Below are positions 21,756-30,140 of a DNA stretch of 37,290 nucleotides, piece after piece. Under the pieces are notes generated by a model. The model did not search any database and had not been told where the DNA came from. It saw only the letters and a list, made by a program, of their open reading frames with translations. This DNA is from Acidobacteriota bacterium (GTDB lineage: Bacteria; Acidobacteriota; Thermoanaerobaculia; Multivoradales; JAGPDF01): contig JAAYLR010000057.1 in NCBI GenBank assembly GCA_012521815.1, positions 1 through 37,290 of the forward strand. The letters are read 5' to 3'. How positions within the stretch are numbered: position 1 is the first letter of the stretch; each line of letters starts with the position of its first letter. Position numbers and translations under genes: made by a program.

Positions 21756-23678
21756 CTACATCCTTTCGGGTTCCTCGATCCCGAGCAGCTCGCAGAGCCC
21801 GCCGAGCGCCCGCATCGCCGTCTGGAAGGCGGTCTGACGGACCGCCCGCAGCGCCGGATCCTCCTCGTGGAGGACCGGGTGGTGGTGGTAGAGGGCGTGG
21901 AACCGCTGCGCAAGCTCGAGCGCGTGCCGGGCGACGAGCGAGAGCTCGAGGGTCGAGGCCGCCTTCTCGACCGCCTCGGTGGCGCCGGCGGCGAGGTGGA
22001 CCAGCTCCCAGAGATCGTCGCTCCAGAGCTCCTCGGGGAGCGCCGCGGCCGCGGCCGGGTCGAGCTCCGCGGGAAGGCCGGCGGCCGCCAGCTTGCGCTG
22101 GATGTTCCGTCCCCGGACGAGGGAGTACTGCAGGTACGGTCCGGTCTCTCCCTCGAAGGCGAGCGCCTCGTCGAGGTCGAAGACGATGACCCGGCTGGTC
22201 GTCGCCTTGGCCATGAAGAAGCGGAGCGCGGCCGCGGCGATCTGCTCGGCGAGCCGCTGGAGCTCGGGGCGGGGCAGATCGCGATGGCGCTGGGCGACCT
22301 GCTCGCGGGCCTTCTCGACGAGGCGGTCGAGGAGGTCGTCGGCCTTCACGCCGATCCCCTTGCGCCCGGACATCTCGACGCTGCGCCCCTCCTCCTCGCC
22401 GACCGCCTGCCCGAGCTGCCGGGCGGTCGCCGCCGAGAGCGAGACCATCTCGTAGGCGAAGTGGACCGAGTTGGCCGCCGCCTCGGGGTGGCCGAGCGCT
22501 TCGAGGCCGGCGCGGACGATCCGCTGCAGGTAGCTCTGGCGGGCGTCGATCACGTTGATCACCCGCCCCGCGTGGCCGAAGGCGGGCGGGTTCTCCGCAC
22601 CCTCCGCGGCCGTCTCCCAGACTCCCTGCTCCATCCAGTACCGGTAGGCGAACTCCTTGCCGAGCAGCCCGAACTTCCAGAGCTGGTAGGCGATGTCCTT
22701 GCCCACGTAGGTGATCGTGCCGTCGGAGCGGACGATCACCTTGTCGGGATCTTCGAGCCCGGCGAACTCGGCGACGTCGGCGAGCGGCATGACCCAGCAG
22801 CCGGCGTTCTTGCCGTCTGCTTCCAGGCGCACGGCGCCGCGCTCCCGGAGCTGCTGGAAGGCGTGATCGAAGAAGTGGAGGCCGAGGATGTCGCTCTCGC
22901 GGGTGAGCAGGTCGTAGCCGATGCCGAGCCGCGCCATCGTGCCGAGGTGGCGCCCCACGATCCGGCGGGCGATCAGCCGGGCGGCCTGGGCCCGCTCGCC
23001 CGTGCCGGCTTCGAGCGCGTGGAGGGTCTCGCGGCGCCGTTCGAGCCGGGCCGGATCCTCCTCGTACCAGCGCCCGACCCGGGCGTAGAGATCCCAGCAG
23101 TGGTAGTCGAACGGCTCGGGGAGCGCCCGGATCTCGGCGAGCGACGTCGGCTCGAGGTCGAGGAAACCGACCACGACGTCGGCGAGCTGGACGCCGGTGT
23201 CGTCGATGTAGTTCTGGATCTCGACCGGGTGGCCGAGCGCCCGCAGCGAGCGCCCCAGCAGGTCGCCGAGCACCGCGTTGCGCAGATGCCCGACGTGCGC
23301 CGCCTTGTTCGGGTTGATGTTCGTGTGCTCGACGACGATCTTCGGCGCCCCTGCCGGTGCGGTCGGGGCGATCGGCGGGGCGGCGAGCAGCCCGGCGGCG
23401 AAGGCGCTGCGCGCGAACGAGAAGTTCAGGTAGCCGGCTCCCTCCACCCGCAGCGCCCGGACGCCGGCCGGCAGCTCCCAGCTGCCGGCGAGCTCCTCGG
23501 CGATCTGACGCGGAGGCCGGCGGAGCTCCCGGGCGAGGTGGAGAGGGGCGGGGAAGGCGAGGTCGCCGAGGGCGCGCCGGGGTGGTACCTCGGCGACCGG
23601 ACGGTGTTCGATCCCGTACCGGTCCCGGATCCGTCCGGCCAGCTCGGCCGCCAGGGTCTGCTTCCAGGTGAAGAGCAT
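21756..23678 (-). CDS. argS: Arginyl-tRNA synthetase
   Basis: This 640-residue class I aminoacyl-tRNA synthetase charges tRNA-Arg with arginine. The N-terminal ArgS additional domain covers about 1-100, with LGDLAFP. The HIGH signature appears as HVGH (128-131) within NPNKAAHVGHLRN, and the KMSKS-equivalent loop as MSGRKGIGVKADDL. The C-terminal helical anticodon-binding domain of the DALR type includes LQYSLVRGRNI and ends about residue 635. The Arg/Lys-rich KMSKS variant is usual in ArgRS. The ATG at 23678 has no strong ribosome site. The gene is monocistronic, facing the MetS-like gene at its 3' end and diverging from a macro-domain gene. This is an essential core gene. Confidence 0.96.
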   Translation of the reverse strand: MLFTWKQTLAAELAGRIRDRYGIEHRPVAEVPPRRALGDLAFPAPLHLARELRRPPRQIAEELAGSWELPAGVRALRVEGAGYLNFSFARSAFAAGLLAAPPIAPTAPAGAPKIVVEHTNINPNKAAHVGHLRNAVLGDLLGRSLRALGHPVEIQNYIDDTGVQLADVVVGFLDLEPTSLAEIRALPEPFDYHCWDLYARVGRWYEEDPARLERRRETLHALEAGTGERAQAARLIARRIVGRHLGTMARLGIGYDLLTRESDILGLHFFDHAFQQLRERGAVRLEADGKNAGCWVMPLADVAEFAGLEDPDKVIVRSDGTITYVGKDIAYQLWKFGLLGKEFAYRYWMEQGVWETAAEGAENPPAFGHAGRVINVIDARQSYLQRIVRAGLEALGHPEAAANSVHFAYEMVSLSAATARQLGQAVGEEEGRSVEMSGRKGIGVKADDLLDRLVEKAREQVAQRHRDLPRPELQRLAEQIAAAALRFFMAKATTSRVIVFDLDEALAFEGETGPYLQYSLVRGRNIQRKLAAAGLPAELDPAAAAALPEELWSDDLWELVHLAAGATEAVEKAASTLELSLVARHALELAQRFHALYHHHPVLHEEDPALRAVRQTAFQTAMRALGGLCELLGIEEPERM

Positions 23679-23696
23679 GCGGCGGAGTCTACTGCA

Positions 23697-23725
23697 TGAG
23701 CATCAGGCCGCCGACTTGATATGAT
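23697..23725 (+). promoter_or_regulatory. Candidate sigma-70-type promoter for the macro-domain gene
   Basis: The 136-base gap between argS and the macro gene has one AT-rich patch, with TATGAT at 23720-23725 (5/6 match to a -10 box). TGAGCA at 23697-23702 stands 17 bases upstream as a poor -35 (3/6). It would give a leader of about 80 bases before the start at 23815. No clear argS promoter was found in the same gap. Confidence 0.35.
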
Positions 23726-23814
23726 CCGGCTCCAAAGCACCGGCGGCGCCGCGCCGCCCAACCAGGATCGGAACCGGGGGCCTTGCCGCCCCTCGTTCGG
23801 GGGACCCGGCGGCC

Positions 23815-24378
23815 ATGACAGAAGCGATGTCCGAAAAGAAGGAACGACGACTCGTCATCAAGCTGAACGACACCTCCCTGGAGCTGGTCGAGGGTGACAT
23901 CACCGAGCAGCAGGTCGAGGCGATCGTCAACCCGTCCAACGAGAAACTGCAGCTGATCGGTGGCGTCGCCGGGGTCATCAAGGAGCACGGCGGGCCGGCG
24001 GTGCAGGAGGAGTGCAACCGGATCGGCGGCACGCCGGTGGGCACGGCGGTGATCACCGGGGCCGGGAAGATGCGCTTCAAGCATGTCATCCACGCGGTCG
24101 GCCCCCGCTACGGCGAGGGGGACGACGACCGCAAGCTCGCCTCGGCGGTGCGGGCGTCGCTCGCGCTCGCCGACCGCCACGGCCTGAAGTCGCTCGCCCT
24201 GCCGGCGATCTCGACGGGCAACTTCGGCTTCCCGCTCGAGCGGTGCGCCCGCATCCTGCTCACCGAGGTCCACCGCTACCTGCAGGGGGGCACGAAGCTC
24301 CAGCAGGTGGTCGTGGTGCTGGCCGGCGAGGAGGCGTACACCGCCTTCACCCGCGAGCTGCGCCGCGGTTTCCGCTGA
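23815..24378 (+). CDS. Macro-domain protein (ADP-ribose binding or hydrolysis)
   Basis: The product is 187 residues, essentially a single macro domain after a short charged N-terminus. Motifs seen are VEGDIT, EAIVNPSNEKL (the usual NAAN region, here NPSN), GGVAGVI at the phosphate-binding loop, VIHAVGPRY, and AISTGNFGFP in the second loop. Such domains bind ADP-ribose and many remove it from proteins, O-acetyl-ADP-ribose or nucleic acids. The asparagine pattern fits an enzymatically competent fold, but the substrate is open. ATG codons at 23815 and 23827 are both possible; neither has a strong ribosome site. It is transcribed alone, divergent from argS, and ends before a good terminator. Confidence 0.88.
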   Translation: MTEAMSEKKERRLVIKLNDTSLELVEGDITEQQVEAIVNPSNEKLQLIGGVAGVIKEHGGPAVQEECNRIGGTPVGTAVITGAGKMRFKHVIHAVGPRYGEGDDDRKLASAVRASLALADRHGLKSLALPAISTGNFGFPLERCARILLTEVHRYLQGGTKLQQVVVVLAGEEAYTAFTRELRRGFR

Positions 24379-24401
24379 AGCCCGCGGCAGACGCCGCGGC
24401 C

Positions 24402-24439
24402 GCAGCCGATCCCGCTTCCGGGGACCGGCTGCTCCTTTT
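24402..24439 (+). terminator. Rho-independent terminator after the macro-domain gene
   Basis: The outer stem GCAGCCG (24402-24408) pairs with CGGCTGC (24426-24432). The inner stem TCCC (24410-24413) pairs with GGGA (24421-24424) around a 7-base loop. TCCTTTT (24433-24439) follows directly. A second GC hairpin (24382-24388 with 24393-24399) precedes it. Orientation and T-run fit termination of the macro gene; its 3' end touches the convergent apgM stop codon. Confidence 0.7.
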
Positions 24440-25656
24440 CAGGCCCCGAACTTCTGCAGCCGCCCGGCGTGGGCGAGCAGCAGCCCCATGAGCTCGCACG
24501 AGCGGAAGGTGCCGAGATGGCCGGCGATCGCCGCGCTCTCCCCGAAGGTGCGGCAGTCGTCCACGAAGGCGTGCGGCGCGTGGAGGAGCAGCGGCACCGG
24601 ATGCCAGCTGTGCCCCTTCATCGGCGCCGGCGTGGAGTGATCGCCGGTGACGGCGAGCACCTCCGGTCCGAGCGCGAGCAGCCGCGGCAGGGCCGCGTCG
24701 ACCTCCTCGATCGTGGCGACCTTGGCGTCGAAGTTGCCGTCCTCGCCCGCTTGGTCGGTCTGCTTGACGTGGAGGAAGAAGAAGTCGAACCGGTCCCAGG
24801 CGGCCGTGACCGCGTCGAGGATCTCGCCGATCTGCTTGCCGCACGGCATGACCTCCATGCCGCAGGCCGAAGCGACGCCGCGGTAGAGCGGATAGCCGGC
24901 GAAGGCGCCGAAGCGCATCTGGTAGAGCGAGGGGAGCGAGGGGAGCGCCGGGAGCCGGGAGAAGCCGCGCAGCAGCACCCGGTTCGCCTTCGGCTCGTCG
25001 GCGATCGCGGCTTCGATCCGGGCGACCGCCTCGGTGACCAGCGCCGCGGTCGCCGCGGCTTCCGGCTCGGTGGCGTGGACCGCGAGCGGCGGCACCCCGA
25101 GCTCCTGGGGATCGGTGTCGGAGAGCGCCGCCGAGAGCCCGTCGCCGCGGGCGAGGAAGACGAACCGGTGCGCCTCGCCGGGGAAGAGCTCGACGCGCCC
25201 GCCCGGCAGGTCGCCGAGCGCGGCCGCCGCCTTCGCGGTCACCCGCTCGCACTCGCTGGTCGGAATGCGGCCGGCCCGCCGGTCGGTGAGGTTGCCGGCG
25301 GCGTCGGCGGTGGCGTAGTTGCCGCGCGCCGCCACGTCGCCGGCTCCGAGCTGGAGCCCGAGCCCGAGCGCCTCGAGGATCCCGCGGCCGATGTCGGCCT
25401 CGGGGCTCGCCGGGTCGTAGCCGAAGAGCGCGAGGTGGCCGGGGCCGCTGCCCGGGGTGATGCCGGTCGCCACCGGCACGATCCGGCCGAGCGAGCCCGC
25501 CGCGGCCAGCTCGTCGAGCACCGGCGTGTTGGCGGCCTCCAGCGGGGTGCGGAACTGCGTGGCGGTACGCAGATCGCCGACCCCGTCGAGGACGAGGAGG
25601 ACGATCTTGCCCGGGGCGGGGTGGACGAGACGGGAGAGCAGGTCGTGGTGATGCAT
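24439..25656 (-). CDS. apgM: 2,3-bisphosphoglycerate-independent phosphoglycerate mutase, archaeal type
   Basis: This 405-residue enzyme of the alkaline-phosphatase superfamily interconverts 3- and 2-phosphoglycerate in glycolysis and gluconeogenesis without a bisphosphoglycerate cofactor. Seen motifs are LVLDGVGD (metal-binding aspartate near the start), TPGSGPGHLALFGYDP (the catalytic serine loop of the ApgM type), HVKQTDQAGEDGN and TGDHSTP (metal ligands near the C-terminus). The ATG at 25656 has a GGAGG ribosome site 8 bases upstream. A much longer open frame continues upstream to 27807 but is a shadow of other genes on the same strand. It is the last gene of a four-gene - strand cluster. 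The length is normal for the family. Confidence 0.93.
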   Translation of the reverse strand: MHHHDLLSRLVHPAPGKIVLLVLDGVGDLRTATQFRTPLEAANTPVLDELAAAGSLGRIVPVATGITPGSGPGHLALFGYDPASPEADIGRGILEALGLGLQLGAGDVAARGNYATADAAGNLTDRRAGRIPTSECERVTAKAAAALGDLPGGRVELFPGEAHRFVFLARGDGLSAALSDTDPQELGVPPLAVHATEPEAAATAALVTEAVARIEAAIADEPKANRVLLRGFSRLPALPSLPSLYQMRFGAFAGYPLYRGVASACGMEVMPCGKQIGEILDAVTAAWDRFDFFFLHVKQTDQAGEDGNFDAKVATIEEVDAALPRLLALGPEVLAVTGDHSTPAPMKGHSWHPVPLLLHAPHAFVDDCRTFGESAAIAGHLGTFRSCELMGLLLAHAGRLQKFGA

Positions 25657-25691
25657 GCGCGAATCCTCCGGGTGCGGGGAGCGACGGGAGC

Positions 25692-26111
25692 TCAGGAGAC
25701 GAGATAGGCGCTGGCTCGGATCTGGATCCGGGTCCGGGGTTCGAAGCCGTTGCCGACCAGCGCCCAGGCGCTGCGCGCCGCCATCACCGGCAGCACGATC
25801 CAGCCGTCGAAGGTCTCGCCGCCGCCGTACGGGGCGACCACCGGCTCGATCTCGGCGAGCTTGGTCCAGTGATCCTCGTCCGGGTCGAAGGCGCCCTGGA
25901 GCTCGAGGTAGGCGCGGTCGAGATCGATCGTCTTCTGCCCCGACGGGTGCCAGACGGAGAAGACGAACCGGACCTCGTCGTACGGCTCGGTATCCACGTC
26001 GGCGTTGCCGTCGACGAGCAGCGGGAAGACGAAGCCGCCACCGCTGTCGGTGGCGAAGATCTCGGCGGTGGGATCGAAGATCAGATGCTGGGAGCGGTTC
26101 GGGCGGATCAT
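25692..26111 (-). CDS. Conserved-looking protein of unknown function, beta-rich
   Basis: I do not recognise this 139-residue protein. It is acidic and rich in Phe, Val and aromatic positions alternating with polar ones, which suggests a mostly beta-strand domain. It has no signal peptide, no transmembrane segment and only non-catalytic-looking motifs: LDRAYLELQGAFDPDEDHW and GGGETFDGWIVLP. It lies 35 bases upstream of apgM and 60 bases downstream of trmJ on the same strand, so it is probably co-transcribed. Codon use matches its neighbours. The reading frame and ATG start (26111) are convincing as a gene, but no function can be given. Confidence 0.65.
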   Translation of the reverse strand: MIRPNRSQHLIFDPTAEIFATDSGGGFVFPLLVDGNADVDTEPYDEVRFVFSVWHPSGQKTIDLDRAYLELQGAFDPDEDHWTKLAEIEPVVAPYGGGETFDGWIVLPVMAARSAWALVGNGFEPRTRIQIRASAYLVS

Positions 26112-26171
26112 GGCACCTGCTGCGGGGCAAGGGCCACGGCGGGCCCGAGGATCGAACGAAATCCCAGTCTA

Positions 26172-26942
26172 TCACCCGGATCGCCGCCGGTGCGCGAGGG
26201 CGCCGGCGGTCCGGCGCACCAGCCCCCGCAGGATCCGCAGCTCCCGCGGGCTCGGCGCGGCGCGGGCGAGCAGCGCGCCGAGGTCGCGCTCCACGCCGGC
26301 GTAGGTGTCGTCGCGGGCGAAGCCGGTGCGCTCGGCGAGCTCCCGGAGCTGGCGGAGGAAGCCGGCCTGCTCGGCCGCGGTGGCCGGCGGCTCGGGGCGC
26401 GTGGCCGCCGCCGCGCCCCCGGAGGCCATCCAGAGCTCGTAGGCGACGAGGAGGACCGTCTGCGCCAGGTTCAGCGTCGGCTGCTCGGGAGCGCACGGGA
26501 TCCGCACCAGCAGCGAGGCGAGCGCGAGCTCCTCGACGGTGAGCCCCGAGCGCTCGGGGCCGAAGACGAGCGCGGTCGGGGTTTCGGGCGGATCGGCAGC
26601 GAGCGCCGCCGGCAGCTCGCGGGCGGTGACCAGGGGGACCGTGAGCGCGCGGTCCCGCCCGGAGGTGGTCGCCACCACCCGCCGGAACGGGGCGAGCGCG
26701 GCGGGGAGATCCGGGTGCCGGACCGCCCCGTCGAGGATCGCCCCGGCTCCGACCGCGAACGCCCGCGCCACGCCGCCGAGCGGCGGCGCGGGCTCGACGA
26801 GCAGCAGCTGCCGGATGCCCAGGTTCGCCATGGCGCGCGCCGCCGCCCCGATGTTCCCCTCCTCCCGGGGCCGGACGAGGACGACGGCGAGGCCGGCGCG
26901 CGGGCGCGAGGAAGAGGAGATCGGACCGTCCGTGCCGGGCAC
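26172..26942 (-). CDS. trmJ: SpoU-family RNA 2'-O-methyltransferase, TrmJ-like
   Basis: This 256-residue SPOUT-class methyltransferase probably 2'-O-methylates the nucleotide at position 32 of tRNAs. The N-terminal motif VRPREEGNIGAAARAMANLG is characteristic of TrmJ/LasT. The knotted SAM site shows LVFGPERSGL (GxExxGL motif) and IPCAPEQPTLNLAQTVLL, the Asn-Leu-Ala motif 3. A C-terminal helical tail of about 70 residues (from about 190) matches the TrmJ extension rather than the shorter TrmL family. The start at 26942 lies 12 bases after the stop of the SEC-C gene, so it is co-transcribed. A related substrate, such as a different tRNA or rRNA position, cannot be excluded. Confidence 0.85.
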   Translation of the reverse strand: MPGTDGPISSSSRPRAGLAVVLVRPREEGNIGAAARAMANLGIRQLLLVEPAPPLGGVARAFAVGAGAILDGAVRHPDLPAALAPFRRVVATTSGRDRALTVPLVTARELPAALAADPPETPTALVFGPERSGLTVEELALASLLVRIPCAPEQPTLNLAQTVLLVAYELWMASGGAAAATRPEPPATAAEQAGFLRQLRELAERTGFARDDTYAGVERDLGALLARAAPSPRELRILRGLVRRTAGALAHRRRSG

Positions 26943-26954
26943 CGCGAGAGGCTC

Positions 26955-28874
26955 TCAGTCGGGGGGGCTGCCGGCGCGGGCCGCGAGCCAGGGGAGGGCG
27001 CCGGGGGTGGCCGCCCAGAGGGGCCGGGCTTCGCGGGCGTAGAACCACGCCTCGAGCGGGCTGCCCTCGGCGAGCCCCACGCCCTCGTCGTCCTCCCATG
27101 AGATGTAGTCGCGTTCGTGCTCGGGGTCGAGCTCGCCGGACGGGGTGTCGGCCGGCGGTTCGGGATCTTCCGCGAGCAGGTAGCCGGCCACATGGGGGCG
27201 CACCGCGAGCGCGCGCGCGATCGCGGCTTCCGCGGCTTCGGGGCGCTGCCGGCGCAGCTGCGCGAGGACCCGTCCCCAGACCACCTCGGGGAGCTCGTCG
27301 TCGGGCAGGCGGGCGAGCAGCTCGTCGAGCGGCTCGCCCTCGTCGAGCGCGAGCCACCAGGTCACGAGATCGCCGCGCAGCTCCTGGCCGTCCTCCGGAT
27401 CGAGCGCGAGGAGGCGGGCGAGGGCGGCGGCCGCCTCGCGCCGCGCTCCCTGCCGGTGGAGGCGATAGGCGCGGTCGACGAGGAGCCGCCGGGCCGGGCG
27501 GTTCTCGGGCTCGCCCCAGGGGAGGGTGGCGCCGGGCGCCGCGGCGAGGACCGGTGCCACGATCGCCTCGGCCCGGTCGGTGAGCGGCGTGAGCAGGTGC
27601 GTGTCGAACCAGGAGCTGCCGGCCTCTTCGAGCGCCGCCACCCCCCGGGCGAGGTCGTCGAGGATCCGCAGCGAATCGCCGGCTTCCGGATGCGCGGCGA
27701 GGAAGTCGAGCCAGCGGCTCGCCGCGACGTCCACCCAGGCATCCTCGTCGTCGTCGGCGCGCAGCGAGGTTCCCGGCGGCCGGCCGAGCGGCCAGACCCG
27801 CTCCCATGCCGCTTCGAGCGTGAGCAGCGGCTCGGGGGTGACGAGGTGCGCATCGGGACGCGACGGCGACTCCTCCATCAGGCCGTAGGCGGGCAGCTCC
27901 CGGCCGGTGAGCCGGGGCAGGAGCGCGGCCAGCGCCTCGATCTGTTCCGGCTCGGCGGCGTTCGAGAAGAGCGCGATCGCGGCCTGCGGATCCTCGGCGG
28001 CTTTCTGGAAGAAAGTGCGCGGCGGCTCGTCGGGCGGGTAGCCGCGCCGGCGCAACGCGGCCACGGCGCCGGCCGCGCGCTCGCGCGCCTCGTCGAGACG
28101 CCCCTCGGCGGTCAGGAGCCGCACCGCGATCACCGCGGCGTGCGGGTTGGTCGTCAGGCCATCATCGGCGCGCGCGAACGCCTCGCGGGCGGCTCCGAGA
28201 TCGCCCGCCGCCAGCGCGTGGCCGGCGAGCTCGAGGTCGAACGGGGCGGCGAGCGGCGCGGGCAGCTCCCGGCGCAGGCGGGCGACCCAGGCGCTCCGGT
28301 CGGCGCGGTGGGGCAGGCTGAGAATCGCTTCGGCGAAGGGGCCGGCGACCTCCTCGTGCCGGGCGTCGAGGGCGCCGGGCGTGGTGAGGAACGGCGTGAG
28401 CAGCGCGAGCGTCGGCTCGGGGCCCGCGAGAGCGAGGAGGTCCGCGGCGATGTCGGTGAGGAGCGGCGGCGGCAGCGCCCCGGAGGCGGCGAGCGCGGCG
28501 ACCTCGGCGGGCTCCAGCCGATCGACGACGGCGGTCCAGAGGTCGCGGAGGCCGATCGCGGGAAGCGGCGGCCCGGCGACCCCGCAGCAGCGCTTGTACT
28601 TCGCTCCGGAGCCGCAGGGGCACCGGTCGTTGCGTTCGTAGCGGGGGAGCGGCTCCGGGCGGAACTGCTCGGCCGGCCGCGGCACGGTGTGCCAGAGCTG
28701 CAGCCCCAGCAGCGTCGCGAGCCGCCGCAGCGCCGCCTCGTCGGCCGGCAGGCCGAAGACCGCCGCCGCGGAGCGGGCTCCCTCCTCCTGCATCCAGGCG
28801 AGAAAGGCGGCGCGATCCGGGGCCCGCAGGGCGCGGCCGATCGCCTCGCTCCACCAGTCGTGCGGATTCGGCAT
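26955..28874 (-). CDS. Large SEC-C motif protein with helical repeats
   Basis: This 639-residue cytoplasmic protein carries a complete SEC-C zinc motif at 81-98 (RNDRCPCGSGAKYKRCCG), like the tail of SecA, where it binds zinc and contacts SecB or ribosomes. The remaining 540 residues are Ala/Leu-rich and helical with TPR-like spacing (for example GDLGAAREAFARADDG and EAAAALARLLALDPEDG). Its ending is acidic, with an EHERDYISWEDDEG segment. I know SEC-C/TPR combinations only as uncharacterised proteins. The start at 28874 begins MPNPHDWW; the ribosome site is weak. It heads a - strand cluster with trmJ. A role in protein quality control or translation is plausible but unproved. Confidence 0.75.
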   Translation of the reverse strand: MPNPHDWWSEAIGRALRAPDRAAFLAWMQEEGARSAAAVFGLPADEAALRRLATLLGLQLWHTVPRPAEQFRPEPLPRYERNDRCPCGSGAKYKRCCGVAGPPLPAIGLRDLWTAVVDRLEPAEVAALAASGALPPPLLTDIAADLLALAGPEPTLALLTPFLTTPGALDARHEEVAGPFAEAILSLPHRADRSAWVARLRRELPAPLAAPFDLELAGHALAAGDLGAAREAFARADDGLTTNPHAAVIAVRLLTAEGRLDEARERAAGAVAALRRRGYPPDEPPRTFFQKAAEDPQAAIALFSNAAEPEQIEALAALLPRLTGRELPAYGLMEESPSRPDAHLVTPEPLLTLEAAWERVWPLGRPPGTSLRADDDEDAWVDVAASRWLDFLAAHPEAGDSLRILDDLARGVAALEEAGSSWFDTHLLTPLTDRAEAIVAPVLAAAPGATLPWGEPENRPARRLLVDRAYRLHRQGARREAAAALARLLALDPEDGQELRGDLVTWWLALDEGEPLDELLARLPDDELPEVVWGRVLAQLRRQRPEAAEAAIARALAVRPHVAGYLLAEDPEPPADTPSGELDPEHERDYISWEDDEGVGLAEGSPLEAWFYAREARPLWAATPGALPWLAARAGSPPD

Positions 28875-29066
28875 GGCGGGGAAGGTAGCACAGGCCACGG
28901 GCGATCGCGCCGGCCGCGGACGGGCGGCGAGCGGGCGTGAGCCGGGAGGCGGCGAACGGGCGAGTTGCGAGAAGATGACCGGGACGCCGCACCGCCGAGG
29001 AGCGCAGAGCGCGTTCCGGACGCGGCCGCGACGGAGCGGGCGGCGGCGGGAACAGGAGCGAGCGCG

Positions 29067-30107
29067 ATGCAGGCGGTGACCTTCGAAGGGGTGGGTGCGG
29101 TCGCCTACCGCACGGTGGCCGATCCGGTGCTCACCGGGGCGGACGAGGCGCTGGTGCGGATGGAGGCCGCCGGTCTCTGCGGCTCGGACCTCCACGTCTA
29201 CCGGGGGCGCGAGCCGGGTCCCGATCCCGGCACGCCGCTCGGTCACGAGCTGGCCGGCACGGTGGTCGAGGCCGGCGCCGCGGTCCGGCGCTTCCGCCCG
29301 GGCGAGCGCGTGGTCGCGCCCTTCTCGACCGCCTGCGGCGACTGCTTCTACTGCCGCCACGAGCTGCCGGCGCGCTGCGAGCGCGGCGCGCTCTTCGGTT
29401 TCGTCAGCGGCGGGGCCGGGCTCGCGGGCTGTCAGGCGGAGCTGGTGCGGGTGCCGCTCGCCGACGCGTCGCTGGTCGCGGTGCCGCCCTCGGTGCCCTC
29501 CGAGCTCGCGGTCCTCGCCGGCGACGTGCTCGCGACCGGCTGGTTCGGAGCCGCGAGCGCGGGCGCCGCCGCGGGGAGCACGGTCGCGGTGATCGGCTGC
29601 GGCGCGGTCGGCATCTCGGCGGTGGCGGCGGCGCGCGAGCTCGGCGCGGCGACCGTCTTCGCGATCGATCCGGTGGCCGGCCGGCGGGCGCTCGCCGAGC
29701 GGTTCGGTGCCCGCGGCGTGATGCCGGAGGCGGCGCCGGCGGCGGTGCGCGCGGCGAGCGACGGCCGCGGCGCCGACGCGATCGTCGAGGCGGTCGGCTC
29801 GCCCGCCGCCACCGCGCTCGGCTACGACCTCGCCCGGCCCGGGGCGACGCTGGCGGCGATCGGGGTGCATCACGAGCCGGCGCTCGCCGTCGCTCCCGGG
29901 GCGCTCTACGACAAGAACCTCACCTACCGCGCCGGCCGTTGTCCGGCCCGGGCCTACCTCGAACGGGCCCTCGCGCTCCTTGCGAGCGAGCGCTACCCGT
30001 TCGCCGAGCTCGTCTCGCACCGGCTGCCGCTCGCCGCAGCGCCGCGCGCCTACGCGGCGTTCGATCGCCGGGAGCCCGGCTGGTCGAAGGTCGTCTTCCA
30101 CCCGTGA
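29067..30107 (+). CDS. Zinc-dependent alcohol dehydrogenase (MDR family)
   Basis: This 346-residue medium-chain dehydrogenase oxidises an alcohol or polyol with NAD(P)+. Catalytic zinc ligands are visible as Cys38 (in CGSDLH), His60-Glu61 (GHELAG) and Asp153 (AGDVLATGW). The structural zinc site has four cysteines at 90, 93, 96 and 104. The nucleotide-binding fold shows GCGAVG at 177-182, with Asp201 at the end of the second strand, favouring NAD over NADP. The ATG at 29067 is preceded by AGGAG at 29054-29058. A 34-codon upstream extension in frame has no family sequence. The gene is divergent from the SEC-C gene across 192 bases, in which I see only GC-rich sequence and no clear promoter. 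The substrate is unknown. Confidence 0.9.
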   Translation: MQAVTFEGVGAVAYRTVADPVLTGADEALVRMEAAGLCGSDLHVYRGREPGPDPGTPLGHELAGTVVEAGAAVRRFRPGERVVAPFSTACGDCFYCRHELPARCERGALFGFVSGGAGLAGCQAELVRVPLADASLVAVPPSVPSELAVLAGDVLATGWFGAASAGAAAGSTVAVIGCGAVGISAVAAARELGAATVFAIDPVAGRRALAERFGARGVMPEAAPAAVRAASDGRGADAIVEAVGSPAATALGYDLARPGATLAAIGVHHEPALAVAPGALYDKNLTYRAGRCPARAYLERALALLASERYPFAELVSHRLPLAAAPRAYAAFDRREPGWSKVVFHP

Positions 30108-30140
30108 GCCGGTCGCGTCCGGCGGCCGGGCAGCGGCTCA
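30105..30140. terminator. Inverted repeat built from the two convergent stop codons
   Basis: TGAGCCG (30105-30111) pairs perfectly with CGGCTCA (30134-30140). The left arm begins with the TGA of the alcohol dehydrogenase gene and the right arm ends with the complement of the TGA of the M16 gene. A second small hairpin (CCGG-CGG-CCGG, 30119-30129) lies inside. There is no T-run on either side, so it may serve as a symmetric transcript end for both genes rather than a classic terminator. Confidence 0.4.

Noticed and set aside
24928-24945. Short tandem repeat (GAGGGGAGC units) as a regulatory or phase-variable tract
   Set aside because: It is inside apgM, in codon phase, and simply encodes Leu-Pro-Ser repeats; copy change would keep frame.
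25657-27807. N-terminal extension of the apgM frame to 1,122 codons
   Set aside because: The extension crosses other same-strand genes in a different frame, and the ATG at 25656 has its own GGAGG and the family's N-terminus.
28875-29066. tRNA or small RNA in the SEC-C/alcohol dehydrogenase gap
   Set aside because: No cloverleaf, no T-run terminator and no promoter-like boxes; only GC-rich sequence was seen.
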